Assembly: GCA_944382875.1 (NCBI GenBank) | Contig: CALWNQ010000005.1 | Span: 81,998 to 145,997, forward strand | Length of the DNA: 64,000 nucleotides | Source of the DNA: an uncultured Clostridia bacterium | GTDB taxonomy: Bacteria; Bacillota; Clostridia; Oscillospirales; Ruminococcaceae | Direction: 5' to 3' | Shown: in pieces, positions 17,379-26,643 of the stretch | Layout of the letters: each line of letters opens with the position of its first letter | Numbering within the stretch: the stretch's first letter is position 1 | Position numbers and translations under genes: made by a program | Notes under the pieces: model-generated | The model's input: only the letters and a program-made list of their open reading frames with translations | Database searches by the model: none | Told to the model about the DNA's origin: nothing

Positions 17379-17939
17379 CTACCAAAAAAGATGATGTGCT
17401 TTGGCAGGCCGGTACTCATAGACAAAGCAATCGAAGAGCCCGTTGGCTGTGGAAACCGTCATCGTTTCCCCAATCCGCATCGACATCCCGGCCTTTTGCA
17501 TCACCCGCCCGGAAGCGGGGTTTTCGATGGCGTGCTTGGCGTAAATGAGGCGGTAGCCAACCTTGACTGCCAAAGCGAGAACCGCCTGCAATGCCTCAGT
17601 GGCGTAGCCGCAGTTCCACCAGGCTTCCCCCAGGCAATACCCCACCTCACAGCTTGTGTGCCGGTCGGGATCCCGCACCAATCCGATCGAGCCGATCAGC
17701 AGCCCGCTCGATTTTTCCACAATCGCCCACTCATAAAAATCCTTGTGCTTATATTGCCGGAGCCATCCCTGCACAACCGCACGGGTTTCCTCCTGGCTGC
17801 GGTGCGCCGCCCAGACCAGGCACCGGGTAACGGCCGGATTGCTCGCCCAATTTTGGTACATATAGGGAATATCCTGTTCGGTAAACTGCCGCAGCAAAAG
17901 CCGCTCAGTTTGAATCGGAACGGTGCCGCAATGCTTCAT
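17379..17939 (-). CDS. GNAT family N-acetyltransferase (RimJ/RimL-like)
   Basis: 186 aa. It begins with IQTERLLLRQFTEQD, the typical first strand of ribosomal-protein-type acetyltransferases, followed by the acceptor segment LIGSIGLVRD and the acetyl-CoA loop region EVGYCLGEAWWNCGYATEAL. HAIENPASGRVMQKAGM matches the final conserved block of the family. The acceptor is unknown. AGGTG lies just upstream of the ATG. Confidence 0.85.
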   Translation of the reverse strand: MKHCGTVPIQTERLLLRQFTEQDIPYMYQNWASNPAVTRCLVWAAHRSQEETRAVVQGWLRQYKHKDFYEWAIVEKSSGLLIGSIGLVRDPDRHTSCEVGYCLGEAWWNCGYATEALQAVLALAVKVGYRLIYAKHAIENPASGRVMQKAGMSMRIGETMTVSTANGLFDCFVYEYRPAKAHHLFW

Positions 17940-17985
17940 CTAACAATTCACCTCTGTATCCGCCGGTTTTCGGTAAAAATCGGGA

Positions 17986-18014
17986 TTGGATTTTTCCGCC
18001 GGCTGTGATATAAT
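17986..18014 (+). promoter_or_regulatory. Promoter of the PHP phosphatase gene
   Basis: TTGGAT (17986-17991), a 17-nt spacer and a perfect TATAAT (18009-18014). Confidence 0.7.
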
Positions 18015-18111
18015 AGCATATGTTAACGGAAGCCGATGGCTTCCAGATTTTAGTATAACACACTTTTGCCGAAAAGAACACTCAAATTTTACATTTTGGA
18101 GGAGGATTTGG

Positions 18112-18915
18112 ATGCCTTTCCTTTATGATATGCACACCCACACCAACCGCAGCTTTGACGCCGAAGCGCCGCTTGCGGCACAGTGTAAACGGGCGGAAGA
18201 ACTGCGGCTGAATGGCCTTTGTATCACCGACCATTGCGACGTCAATGTGCAGAGCCTGCTCTGCGCCCGAACGGTATTTGCTGCCGGGGGCGCCGACATC
18301 CGGCGGATGCAGGAAGAAGGAAACCTGCCGTTCCGGCTGTGGCAGGGCATCGAGCTTGGAGAGCCGCTGGAGGATCTCCCCTATGCGGAGGAAATGCTGG
18401 GCCTTCTCCCCTATGATTATGTCATCGGCTCTGTCCACAATACCCCCGGCCAACAGGATTTTTATTTTATGGACTGCAGCAGCATCGACCTGGATTCTGC
18501 GCTCAAGCCCTACTTTGAGGAGCTGATCCGTCTTGCGGATTGGGGAAAAACCGACTCGATCGCCCATATTACCTATCCTCTCCGTTATATTGAGGGAAAA
18601 TATAACAGAAAGGTCGAACTTTCTCCCTATCTCGACCTGATTGACCACCTGTTCCGGGTGATGATCCCCAAAGGACTGGCGCTGGAAATCAACGCGAGTG
18701 GCCTCCGCCAGGAAATTAGACGCCCCATGCCGGACGAACGCTTCATCCGGCGCTATTATGAGCTGGGCGGACGGAAAATCATCTTCGGTTCGGACGCACA
18801 CGCCGCGAAAGACCTTGCCTCCGGCATCCCGGAGTGCATGGAACTCTGCCGCAGCATTGGCTTTGAAACGGCGGTTTACTTTGAAAAACGACGCGAATTT
18901 TCATACAAACTGTAA
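18112..18915 (+). CDS. PHP domain histidinol-phosphatase-type phosphohydrolase
   Basis: 267 aa from the ATG at 18112, which follows GGAGGAGG. PHP-fold metal ligands are visible: DMHTHT near the N-terminus, CITDHCD, GSVHNT, an internal His (AHITYPLRY) and the final FGSDAHAA. The best match in family terms is the HisK-type histidinol-phosphatase, which removes phosphate in histidine synthesis. No other his genes are in the window, so the true substrate is uncertain. A CLC channel gene follows after 21 nt and is likely co-transcribed. Confidence 0.82.
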   Translation: MPFLYDMHTHTNRSFDAEAPLAAQCKRAEELRLNGLCITDHCDVNVQSLLCARTVFAAGGADIRRMQEEGNLPFRLWQGIELGEPLEDLPYAEEMLGLLPYDYVIGSVHNTPGQQDFYFMDCSSIDLDSALKPYFEELIRLADWGKTDSIAHITYPLRYIEGKYNRKVELSPYLDLIDHLFRVMIPKGLALEINASGLRQEIRRPMPDERFIRRYYELGGRKIIFGSDAHAAKDLASGIPECMELCRSIGFETAVYFEKRREFSYKL

Positions 18916-18936
18916 TAACGGAGTGTAAAAATACCA

Positions 18937-20205
18937 ATGGACAACTTTTCATCCCACTTTTCCACAAAGCTGCACGCTTTTTCCCGATACCTGCTGGCTT
19001 TTGTCAAATGGACGGCGATCTCCCTTCTCTGCGGAGTCCCGATCGGGCTGGTCGGCTGGTGTTTCCATGAGCTGGTAGAAAAAGCAACCGGGTTCCGCCA
19101 ACAGAACAGCTGGATTATCTGGCTGCTGCCGGTTGCCGGTGTTATCATCGCGCTGCTCTACCGTGTCTGCGGCATGGAAAAAGACGGCGGCATCAACACC
19201 GTCCTCTCCTCCATCCGCACCGGTGAACCGGTTCCCATCCGGATGGCCCCGCTGATTTTTGTCAGCACCGTTCTCACCCATCTGTTTGGCGGTTCCTCCG
19301 GCCGGGAAGGTGCCGCGCTCCAGTTGGGCGGCAGTATTGCCGCTCAGTTTGGGCGCTGGATCCGGCTGAATGAAAAGGACCTCCACTGCATCACCCTCTG
19401 CGGCATGAGCGCCGCTTTTGCCGCCTTGTTCGGAACGCCGCTGACTGCCGCAGTCTTTGCGATGGAGGTGGTCAATGTCGGCCACATGTTCTACGCCGCC
19501 ATCGTCCCCTGCATTTTCTCGGCGCTAATTGGGGCGGGCGTTGCCGGACAGCTTGGCGCCATCCCAACCTCCTTCAGCGTCAGCGGGATTCCGGTCCTTG
19601 CTGTGCAAACTGCAATTCAGGCTGCTGTCCTTGGCATCCTCTGCGCCGCAGTCAGCATCCTTTTCTGTGTGAGTATGCACACCGCTTCCCGCCTGTACAA
19701 GCGTTTCCTGCCTGATACCCTGATCCGTGCAGCAGCAGGCGGCTTGATTGTCGCCCTGCTCACCTTGGTTGTAGGCACCCACGACTACAACGGCGCCGGT
19801 ATGGACGTCATTACCCGTGCAGTCGCCGGAGATGCAGTTCCGTGGGCGTTCCTGCTCAAAATCCTCTTTACTGCGCTGACACTGGGCGCCGGATTCCGCG
19901 GCGGCGAAATCGTCCCCGCTTTCTTCATCGGTGCAACCTTTGGGAATGCCGCCGGGGCACTTCTCGGACTGGATCCCTCGTTTGGCGCAGCTTTGGGCAT
20001 TGCGGCTGTCTTCTGCGGTGTGCTCAACTGCCCGCTCGCCTCGCTGCTGCTCTGCCTGGAACTCTTCGGCGGAAGCGGCATGCCTCTCTTTGCGTTGGCA
20101 ATTGCGGTATCCTACATGCTGTCGGGATATTTCGGACTGTACAGCAGCCAGCGCTTCTTCTTCTCCAAAACAGAACACGTTGAAATCAACCGGGCAGCCG
20201 ACTGA
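18937..20205 (+). CDS. CLC family chloride/anion channel or antiporter
   Basis: 422 aa of mostly hydrophobic helices. The CLC gate motif is present as GGSSGREGAALQLGG, followed by FGTPLTAAVFAMEV and the later GFRGGEIVPAFFIGATFG. The usual first selectivity motif GSGIP is not recognisable; the matching place reads KDGGINTVL. Some related branches move fluoride rather than chloride, so the ion cannot be assigned. No C-terminal CBS domains. The Hsp33 gene starts 23 nt after the stop. Confidence 0.85.
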   Translation: MDNFSSHFSTKLHAFSRYLLAFVKWTAISLLCGVPIGLVGWCFHELVEKATGFRQQNSWIIWLLPVAGVIIALLYRVCGMEKDGGINTVLSSIRTGEPVPIRMAPLIFVSTVLTHLFGGSSGREGAALQLGGSIAAQFGRWIRLNEKDLHCITLCGMSAAFAALFGTPLTAAVFAMEVVNVGHMFYAAIVPCIFSALIGAGVAGQLGAIPTSFSVSGIPVLAVQTAIQAAVLGILCAAVSILFCVSMHTASRLYKRFLPDTLIRAAAGGLIVALLTLVVGTHDYNGAGMDVITRAVAGDAVPWAFLLKILFTALTLGAGFRGGEIVPAFFIGATFGNAAGALLGLDPSFGAALGIAAVFCGVLNCPLASLLLCLELFGGSGMPLFALAIAVSYMLSGYFGLYSSQRFFFSKTEHVEINRAAD

Positions 20206-20228
20206 CTGCCTTTAGAAAGGAAATTTTT

Positions 20229-21110
20229 ATGGGAAAACTCATTCGCGCAATTTCACAGGACGGTTCGGTTCTGGCGATGGCCATCCGTTCCACCGACATT
20301 GCCGCAAAAATTGAAGAAATCCACCGCACCTCCGCCGTTGTTACCGCGGCACTTGGCCGTCTTTCCACCGCCGCTTCGATGATGGGGCTGATGCTCAAGG
20401 GAGAAGGTGACTCCCTCACCCTCCGTGTGGACGCCGACGGTCCGGCCGGCACTCTCATTGCCGTTGCCGACAGCGAAGGCTGCGTCAAATCCTATGTCCA
20501 GAACCCTGTGGTCGAGCTGCCCCTCAATGCCAAAGGAAAGCTCGATGTTGCGGGCGCTGTGGGACGAAACGGATACCTGCGCGTCATCAAGGATCTCGGC
20601 CTGAAAGAGCCGTACAGCGGGCAGGTGCCGCTTGTTTCGGGTGAACTGGCCGAGGATGTCACCGAATACTTTGCCGTCAGCGAACAGACGCCCACCGTCT
20701 GCGCACTCGGCGTACTGGTCAACCCCGATCTCACCGTCCGGGCAGCCGGCGGCTTCCTGGTACAGCTGCTTCCGTTTGCGGATGAATCTGCGATCTCCAC
20801 ACTGGAACGCAACATTCAGGACATTCCGTCCGTTTCCTCGATGATTGACAGCGGAATGGAACCGGAAGAAATCCTCCAAAAGGTGATGGACGGCCTGGAT
20901 CCGCAAATTCTGGACGAATATCACCCCGTTTACCGCTGCGACTGCAGCCGCGAACGGGTGGAACGCGCTGTTATCAGCCTTGGCCGCCAGCAGCTGGATC
21001 AGCTGATCCAGGAAGACCATGGCACCGAACTTTGCTGCCATTTCTGCGGCAAAAAGTACACCTTTACCGAAGACGAGCTCCGGCAGATCCGCGACCGGGC
21101 TTCCCACTGA
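20229..21110 (+). CDS. hslO: Redox-regulated chaperone Hsp33
   Basis: 293 aa, standard length. The four zinc-binding cysteines of the C-terminal redox switch are present as CDC and CHFC. When these are oxidised the protein unfolds its linker and holds denaturing proteins (family knowledge). N-terminal RAISQDGSVLAMAIRST and the VDADGPAGTL segment match the family. AGAAAGGAAA lies before the ATG. It sits in a run of closely spaced genes with the CLC gene and ymdB. Confidence 0.93.
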   Translation: MGKLIRAISQDGSVLAMAIRSTDIAAKIEEIHRTSAVVTAALGRLSTAASMMGLMLKGEGDSLTLRVDADGPAGTLIAVADSEGCVKSYVQNPVVELPLNAKGKLDVAGAVGRNGYLRVIKDLGLKEPYSGQVPLVSGELAEDVTEYFAVSEQTPTVCALGVLVNPDLTVRAAGGFLVQLLPFADESAISTLERNIQDIPSVSSMIDSGMEPEEILQKVMDGLDPQILDEYHPVYRCDCSRERVERAVISLGRQQLDQLIQEDHGTELCCHFCGKKYTFTEDELRQIRDRASH

Positions 21111-21122
21111 TGAGGTGAAAGC

Positions 21123-21893
21123 ATGCGCGTTTTAATGATTGGGGATGTCGTGAGCCAGCCGGGCTGCGAATTCCTCCGCAAGGTTCTGCCCGGCTACAAA
21201 AAACAGCAGATGATTGATGCGGTGATCTGCAACGGAGAGAATTCTGCAGTCGGAAACGGCATCCTGCCTCACTCGGCCGACTTCCTGTTCGACAGCGGCG
21301 TTGATGTGATTACCGGCGGAAACCACAGCCTCCGCCGCTGGGAAATCCAGAATTATATGGAGGAACAGCCCTGCCTCCTCCGCCCGGCCAACTACCCCGA
21401 CGGATGTTTCGGCAACGGCTGGTACCGTCTGGATTTGGGAAGTGCTTCTCTTCTGGTCATCAGCCTGATGGGGCAGGTTTACCTGGATCCGATCGGCAGC
21501 CCGTTTGCCTGCGCTGACCGCATTCTATCCGAGGTGAAAGCTGACTGCACTGTCGTGGACTTCCACGCCGAGGCGACAGGTGAAAAAATGGCGCTTGGCT
21601 ATTATCTAGATGGCCGCGTTTCCGCCGTCGTCGGCACTCACACCCACGTTCAGACAGCGGACGAAACTATACTCCCCAAAGGGACCGGCTATCTTTCCGA
21701 TTTGGGAATGACCGGCCCTATTCACTCGATTCTCGGTGTTAATCCCGATTCCATTGTGAGACGAATGACTACCTGCCTTCCTACAAGATTCGATATTCCA
21801 CAGGATTCCGCCTGTAAATTGGAAGGAGTTTTACTCGATTTGGACAAAAAAACTGGCAGATGTATGAAAATTGAACGCATTCATTTGTTGTAA
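21123..21893 (+). CDS. ymdB: YmdB-type metallophosphoesterase (2',3'-cyclic nucleotide phosphodiesterase family)
   Basis: 256 aa. Calcineurin-like metal ligands are visible: MIGDVVSQPG at the N-terminus, NGENSAVGNG, TGGNHSLRR, DFHAEATGEK and GTHTHVQTAD. In Bacillus, YmdB splits cyclic nucleotides and affects biofilm gene expression and sporulation. The start is 12 nt after the Hsp33 stop with GATGAGGTG upstream. SpoVS follows, as is common in Firmicutes, but under its own promoter. Confidence 0.9.
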   Translation: MRVLMIGDVVSQPGCEFLRKVLPGYKKQQMIDAVICNGENSAVGNGILPHSADFLFDSGVDVITGGNHSLRRWEIQNYMEEQPCLLRPANYPDGCFGNGWYRLDLGSASLLVISLMGQVYLDPIGSPFACADRILSEVKADCTVVDFHAEATGEKMALGYYLDGRVSAVVGTHTHVQTADETILPKGTGYLSDLGMTGPIHSILGVNPDSIVRRMTTCLPTRFDIPQDSACKLEGVLLDLDKKTGRCMKIERIHLL

Positions 21894-21916
21894 ACTATGA
21901 AAAATAGCGAAAACTC

Positions 21917-21945
21917 TTGAAAATTTTGTAGAAATGGATTATAAT
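21917..21945 (+). promoter_or_regulatory. Promoter of spoVS
   Basis: TTGAAA (21917-21922), a 17-nt spacer and TATAAT (21940-21945). The sequence fits the vegetative sigma factor rather than a sporulation sigma. Confidence 0.75.
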
Positions 21946-22032
21946 ATAGAAAAGCAAAAAATATTTCCGCAAAAGCAGCGCACAACTTTTGTCGGAAAGC
22001 CCTGCTTTCACAAAATTTTCGGGGGGATCTCT

Positions 22033-22293
22033 ATGGATGTGCTCAAAGTTTCAACAAAATCGTCGCCTAATTCAGTTGCCGGCGCGATTGCGGGAGTCAT
22101 TCGGGAAAAAGGCTCAGTAGAAATTCAGGCAATCGGAGCTGGTGCGGCCAATCAAGCAGTCAAATCTGTCGCTATTGCAAGAGGATATCTTGCTCCAACC
22201 GGAATTGATCTTGTATGTATCCCTGCTTTTGCCAATGTAGAAATCGAAGGTGCGGAACGAACAGCCATAAAATTAATTGTAGAACCCAGATAA
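22033..22293 (+). CDS. spoVS: Stage V sporulation protein S
   Basis: 86 aa, full length. SpoVS is an Alba-like small protein needed for spore coat assembly in Bacillus. Nearly the whole sequence is family-conserved, including VSTKSSPNSVAGAIAG, IQAIGAGAANQAVKSVAIARG and IPAFANVEIEG. The start at 22033 follows GGGGGG. It supports, but does not prove, a spore-forming host, since spoVS also occurs in non-spore-formers. Confidence 0.95.
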   Translation: MDVLKVSTKSSPNSVAGAIAGVIREKGSVEIQAIGAGAANQAVKSVAIARGYLAPTGIDLVCIPAFANVEIEGAERTAIKLIVEPR

Positions 22294-22298
22294 AACTT

Positions 22299-22332
22299 AG
22301 CGGCTTTCCTGTAAGGGAAAGCCGCTTTTCCT
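22299..22332 (+). terminator. Terminator of spoVS
   Basis: An 11-bp stem AGCGGCTTTCC/GGAAAGCCGCT (22299-22309 and 22316-22326) followed by TTTTCCTTT. Confidence 0.85.
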
Positions 22333-22340
22333 TTGGTATG

Positions 22341-22372
22341 AAAAAACCAGCCCTTTGGCAGGCTGGTTTTTC
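22341..22372. terminator. Bidirectional terminator between spoVS and the ABC exporter genes
   Basis: AACCAGCC/GGCTGGTT stem with A and T runs on both sides, just after the stop of the minus-strand ABC gene. Confidence 0.8.
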
Positions 22373-22378
22373 TTATTA

Positions 22379-24166
22379 TTAAACTTGGCCAAGGTTTCCG
22401 GTCCGCTGAGCTGTATAGAGCTTGTAATAATCGCCCTTTTTCGCCAGCAGCTCTTCATGGGTTCCACATTCGGAAACGCCCTTATTGGAGATGTACATGA
22501 TCTTATCACAGTTTTTAATGGTGGAAAGGCGGTGCGCAATAATAAACGAGGTTCGGCCTTTCAACAGCTCGTTCAGTGCCGTCTGCACCATCCGTTCGGT
22601 CTTTGCGTCAATCGAAGAGGTTGCCTCGTCGAGAATCAGAATCTTCGGATCCGCAAGCAGTGTCCGCGCAAAGGAAACCAGCTGCCGCTGCCCCTGCGAA
22701 AGCCGGGAGCCGCGCTCGTTTACTTCGGTATCATAACCTTTTTCCATCTCGCTGATGAACTCATCCGCGCACACAATCCGGCACGCGCGTTTGACCTCCT
22801 CGTCGGTGGCATCCTGCCGGGCGTACTTGATATTCTCCAGAATGGTGCCGGAGAAGATAAAGCTGTCCTGCAGCATGATGCCCATTTGAGAGCGCAAAGA
22901 ATGCAGCGTTACTTTGGAAATGTCGTGCCCATCAACAAGGATCCGGCCGCCGTTCAGATCGTAGAACCGGGAGATCAGGTTGACAACGGTGGACTTGCCC
23001 GCTCCGGTCGGACCAACCAGCGCGATGCTTTCGCCGGGCTTTACATCAAAGGAAACATGTTCCAGAATATTGCGGGGCGGTTCGTAAGCAAATGTCACAT
23101 CTTCAAAGGTGACACGGCCTTCGATCTTGGGAAGCTCATAAGCATCCGGTGCGTCCTTGATGTCCACCGGCTCATCAATCATCTCAAAGATACGCTCCAG
23201 GTAGGCGATGCCGTTGACAAAGGTATTGTACAGGTTGGACAGGTTGAGCAGCGGCTGCCAAAAACGCCACGCATAGTTGGAAACTGCCACGATGGTACCA
23301 AAAGAGGCCATCGGTTTCATCACCATAATACCAACCAAATACATCGCACAGACAACCCAAGTGGAAACATTGTCAACCGTTACCCAAACACAGTTGGAAA
23401 TGCGCTGCGCTTTGTTCCAGAGACGATAATAGTCAAGATTCAGCCGGTCAAAGATGCCGGCGTTCTGCTCTTCCCGGGTGAAAAGCTGGGTAATTTTGGC
23501 GCCATCCAGGCTTTCCTGCAAATATGCGTTCATATTGGAGCCTTTGTTGGAAACCTGCTGCCAAACGCGGCGCTGTGCCGGCTTAATCAGCATGATGACG
23601 GTTACAAATACCGGAATACCGGCAACCACCACCAGAGAAAGCTGCACGTTAATCACAAACATAAAGACCGCAATGACAATGATATTAAAAATTTCCAGGA
23701 TAAAGTTGATGACACCATTGGAAAGCATATCCGACACATTGTTGACGTAATGGATAACACGTGTCAAAATCTTTCCATGGGGACGGCTGTCGTAAAACGA
23801 AAAAGGAAGCTCCTGCAGATGATCGAACAGATCTTTCCGCATATCGTAGATGATCCCCTGGCCAACCTTTGCCATAATTCGAGAACGGATGGTAATCATC
23901 AGTACACTGATTAAAATCGTCAGGATCGTGAGGATTGTGAGAATGATCAGCTCCCGAATATTCTTTTCCGGAATCGAATAATCAAATGCACGCTGCAGAA
24001 TCATCGGATAGACCTGGGCAGCCAAAGCGGATATCATACTTGCCGTCAACGCAAGCACCATCCAGCGGGCATGCTTTTTGGCATAAACTGCCGCACGCTT
24101 AAAGTGCTTTATATTAAATGGCGATTCCAGGGTTTCGTCTACATCGTACTTGTTGCGTGTTGCCAT
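22379..24166 (-). CDS. ABC exporter half-transporter, subunit with canonical Walker B
   Basis: 595 aa: a membrane domain with six helices (about residues 30-330) and an ATPase domain. Walker A is GPTGAGKST, the signature loop is LSQGQRQ instead of LSGGQ, and Walker B ends ILILDEATSSID with the catalytic Glu. Together with the upstream gene it forms a heterodimeric exporter of the BmrCD/LmrCD kind, which commonly expels drugs or peptides. Its start overlaps the stop of the partner by 1 nt (TAATG), which fits a 1:1 complex. The substrate is unknown. Confidence 0.9.
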   Translation of the reverse strand: MATRNKYDVDETLESPFNIKHFKRAAVYAKKHARWMVLALTASMISALAAQVYPMILQRAFDYSIPEKNIRELIILTILTILTILISVLMITIRSRIMAKVGQGIIYDMRKDLFDHLQELPFSFYDSRPHGKILTRVIHYVNNVSDMLSNGVINFILEIFNIIVIAVFMFVINVQLSLVVVAGIPVFVTVIMLIKPAQRRVWQQVSNKGSNMNAYLQESLDGAKITQLFTREEQNAGIFDRLNLDYYRLWNKAQRISNCVWVTVDNVSTWVVCAMYLVGIMVMKPMASFGTIVAVSNYAWRFWQPLLNLSNLYNTFVNGIAYLERIFEMIDEPVDIKDAPDAYELPKIEGRVTFEDVTFAYEPPRNILEHVSFDVKPGESIALVGPTGAGKSTVVNLISRFYDLNGGRILVDGHDISKVTLHSLRSQMGIMLQDSFIFSGTILENIKYARQDATDEEVKRACRIVCADEFISEMEKGYDTEVNERGSRLSQGQRQLVSFARTLLADPKILILDEATSSIDAKTERMVQTALNELLKGRTSFIIAHRLSTIKNCDKIMYISNKGVSECGTHEELLAKKGDYYKLYTAQRTGNLGQV

Positions 24167-25911
24167 TATTCCTCACCTCCGATTGCTTCCTGCAAACGGC
24201 AGATTTCCGCATAGTAGCCGTTGCCTTTGGAAAGTTCCGCATGAGTTCCGATCTCCGCGATTTCACCGTCCTTTAGGACAACAACGCGATCGGCACGACG
24301 TGTGGTAGAGATTCTCTGTGCGACAATCAGCTTGGTGCAGGGGAAATCCAGATGGCTCAGGCTCTCCTGGATAAAATGTTCGGTTTCCATGTCGACCGCA
24401 GAGGTGGTATCATCCAGAATCAGGATTGCCGGGCGCACTGCCAGCGCACGTGCCAGCGCAATACGCTGTTTCTGACCGCCGGACAGACCAACGCCGCGTT
24501 CACCGACAATTGTATCAAAGCCCTGCTCCATCTTGTAAATGAAGTCTGCCGCCGAAATGTGGGCATAATGCCGTGTCATTTCCTCGCTCATGGAGGAGTC
24601 TCCATAGGCGATATTGCCGTCTACCGTATCAGAAAACAGGAATACATCCTGCGTTGCCATACCAATGTTATGCCGCAGCGTATGCAAATCCCACTCCTTG
24701 ATGGGAAGACCGTCGATTTTTAATGTCCCGCTTGATATGTCATACAACCGGGGAATCAGGTTCATCAATACCGTTTTACCGGCGCCGGTGTTGCCCATAA
24801 TCGCCACTGTTTCGCCGGGCTTGATATGCAGGTTGATATTTTTGAGAAGCTCGTGCCCTTTGATGTTCAGGCAGACATCCTCAAACTCGATTTCACCTTT
24901 GAGACGCTCATTGGTTACCTTGCAGCCAAAGCGGTTGACAACGGTGGGACGGGTATAGTAAAGCTCAATTACCTTTGCGGCGCTGGCCATAAAGCGCTGC
25001 GCATCGTTCAAAAGGTTTCCAAGGTTGCGGATCGGGTTGGAGAATGTCCAAACCAGTCCATTGAAAGCCATCAGCTGGCCTAAGGTCAGGCGTCCGTTAA
25101 TGACAAACAAACCGCCTAACAGAAGGATGGCAATGTTCATTGCCTGCGCCGACAGCTCAAACGCAGGATAATATTTCAGCCAGAAGTAGTTTGCACGGAG
25201 GTTCGCATCATGGTAATCCATGTTGCACTTATCAAAAATAGCTTTTTCATAATCCTCTTTTGCAAACGCCTTTACCACACGGTTACCGGCAATATTCTCC
25301 TGTGCGCGGGAGTTCATAACCGCAAGCTTTTCACGCTGATCGGCGTAGAGCGGTCTTGCTTTCCGGGAGTACTTGTAGCTGACCAGATACATCACGGGAA
25401 ACAGGCAGCAAAGCACAAGGGTAAAGACCACGTCGGTGCAAAGAAAATAGATCAGAACAGCCAGAAAGGACACCAGCGAGTCAATACTGACGCGCAGAGA
25501 ATAAGCCGTTACATACCGCACCACATCCAGGTCACCAGTGAGCCGTGTCATCAGGTCACCGGTACGGTTGCGGTCGAAAAAGCTCATGTCCTGCTTCTGC
25601 ATATTCCGAAAGATGTAACTGCGGATATTGGTCGCAACCAGAATTCCGGCCTTTTCAAAGGTAATCACCATCAGATAGCCGATTCCGGTTCGGAAAAGTG
25701 TAAAGCCAATCATCAGCACAACCAGAGGAACCAGCATGTTCAGCTGCCGTTCCACGCCCTCTGGGGGAGCCAGTACCCGGTCAATAATCTGCTGCGAAAT
25801 CAGGGGGTTTGCCAGGTTCAGCGTTGCTGTCATAACCACCAAGCACATCGCCAGAATGTACTGCCGCCGGTATCCTTTGAGGTTTTCCCAAACCCATTTC
25901 AAAGGAAACAT
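24166..25911 (-). CDS. ABC exporter half-transporter, subunit with degenerate Walker B
   Basis: 581 aa from the ATG at 25911; an upstream in-frame ATG at 25929 is less likely. Six membrane helices precede an ATPase domain with Walker A GNTGAGKT, signature LSGGQKQR and Walker B ILILDDTTSAVD, where Asp replaces the catalytic Glu. This is the usual inactive-site partner in heterodimeric exporters: its good LSGGQ completes the working ATP site of the other subunit. First gene of a two-gene operon. Confidence 0.9.
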   Translation of the reverse strand: MFPLKWVWENLKGYRRQYILAMCLVVMTATLNLANPLISQQIIDRVLAPPEGVERQLNMLVPLVVLMIGFTLFRTGIGYLMVITFEKAGILVATNIRSYIFRNMQKQDMSFFDRNRTGDLMTRLTGDLDVVRYVTAYSLRVSIDSLVSFLAVLIYFLCTDVVFTLVLCCLFPVMYLVSYKYSRKARPLYADQREKLAVMNSRAQENIAGNRVVKAFAKEDYEKAIFDKCNMDYHDANLRANYFWLKYYPAFELSAQAMNIAILLLGGLFVINGRLTLGQLMAFNGLVWTFSNPIRNLGNLLNDAQRFMASAAKVIELYYTRPTVVNRFGCKVTNERLKGEIEFEDVCLNIKGHELLKNINLHIKPGETVAIMGNTGAGKTVLMNLIPRLYDISSGTLKIDGLPIKEWDLHTLRHNIGMATQDVFLFSDTVDGNIAYGDSSMSEEMTRHYAHISAADFIYKMEQGFDTIVGERGVGLSGGQKQRIALARALAVRPAILILDDTTSAVDMETEHFIQESLSHLDFPCTKLIVAQRISTTRRADRVVVLKDGEIAEIGTHAELSKGNGYYAEICRLQEAIGGEE

Positions 25912-25963
25912 AAAATCACCGCCAATCAATCTGTCGTTAACAAAAAACTACTGTTTATACCCT

Positions 25964-25991
25964 ATTATACCGACTTGGCAAAAAATGAAAA
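25964..25991 (-). promoter_or_regulatory. Probable promoter of the ABC exporter operon
   Basis: On the minus strand a perfect TATAAT (25964-25969) lies 16 nt after a weak TTTTCA (25986-25991). The rest of 25992-26196 is AT-rich, with no gene seen. Confidence 0.45.
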
Positions 25992-26196
25992 GGCTTTTTT
26001 CAAAAAAACATTGCACAATTTTCCTGTTCATTTTTTGTTAACTTTCTCATCTCATTCAAAAACTTCTCATAACACAACCTTATTAATTAAGGAAGAACGC
26101 ACATTCACCCTCTGCTGCAAAAATTCGTTTCCGCAGGAAATCCTGCACAAAGATTTTGCCCGTTTTCTTTACCACCTACCTTTCTCCTGGTTCCGG

Positions 26197-26643
26197 TCAA
26201 TACGCTTCAAACTCGTCCAATTCATCGGTAACATCCAGATCATCCGCAACGTAATCGAACATGCTGCGCGTCATCCCCACAATCCGTCCGACCTGTTCAT
26301 CCGAAATTTCTGTGGGAATATCGGTGGGGTACCGGGTTTCAATATAAAACTTGTTCAAGGCGGCCGATTCATCCAGCCACTGGCCGAATTCCGGATCAAT
26401 CCGGGTGGCGCGTTTGCAGAGCCAGGTGAGGTTGTGCCCGTCCACCGGCTGTCCGTCCCGCGCCAGAATATAGCCTTTCAAAGCCTTTTCCGCGCACTGC
26501 TGGCAATGAAACGCCGTCATATTGTTCAGGGTGGAGTCCTGGCAGAGAAGCTCCGCCGCACGGAGGTCGTCATAGGCCGCGTTCATCCAGTCCTGATACC
26601 GCCGGCTGTCGCCCGGATTAGGCTGATGCCTGCGCCTTGTCAT
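26197..26643 (-). CDS. HEPN domain protein
   Basis: 148 aa. The HEPN signature is clear: DWMNAAYDDLRAAELL, the central FHCQQCAEKALKGYIL and GHNLTWLCKRA, which corresponds to the HDL block of the family. The start overlaps the end of the nucleotidyltransferase-like gene by 26 nt. HEPN proteins paired with minimal nucleotidyltransferases often form toxin-antitoxin modules in which HEPN is an RNase. Here the Arg-x4-6-His RNase motif is not clearly present (Arg and His are seven residues apart), so enzyme activity is doubtful. An Asp/Glu-rich tail closes the protein. Confidence 0.75.
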   Translation of the reverse strand: MTRRRHQPNPGDSRRYQDWMNAAYDDLRAAELLCQDSTLNNMTAFHCQQCAEKALKGYILARDGQPVDGHNLTWLCKRATRIDPEFGQWLDESAALNKFYIETRYPTDIPTEISDEQVGRIVGMTRSMFDYVADDLDVTDELDEFEAY

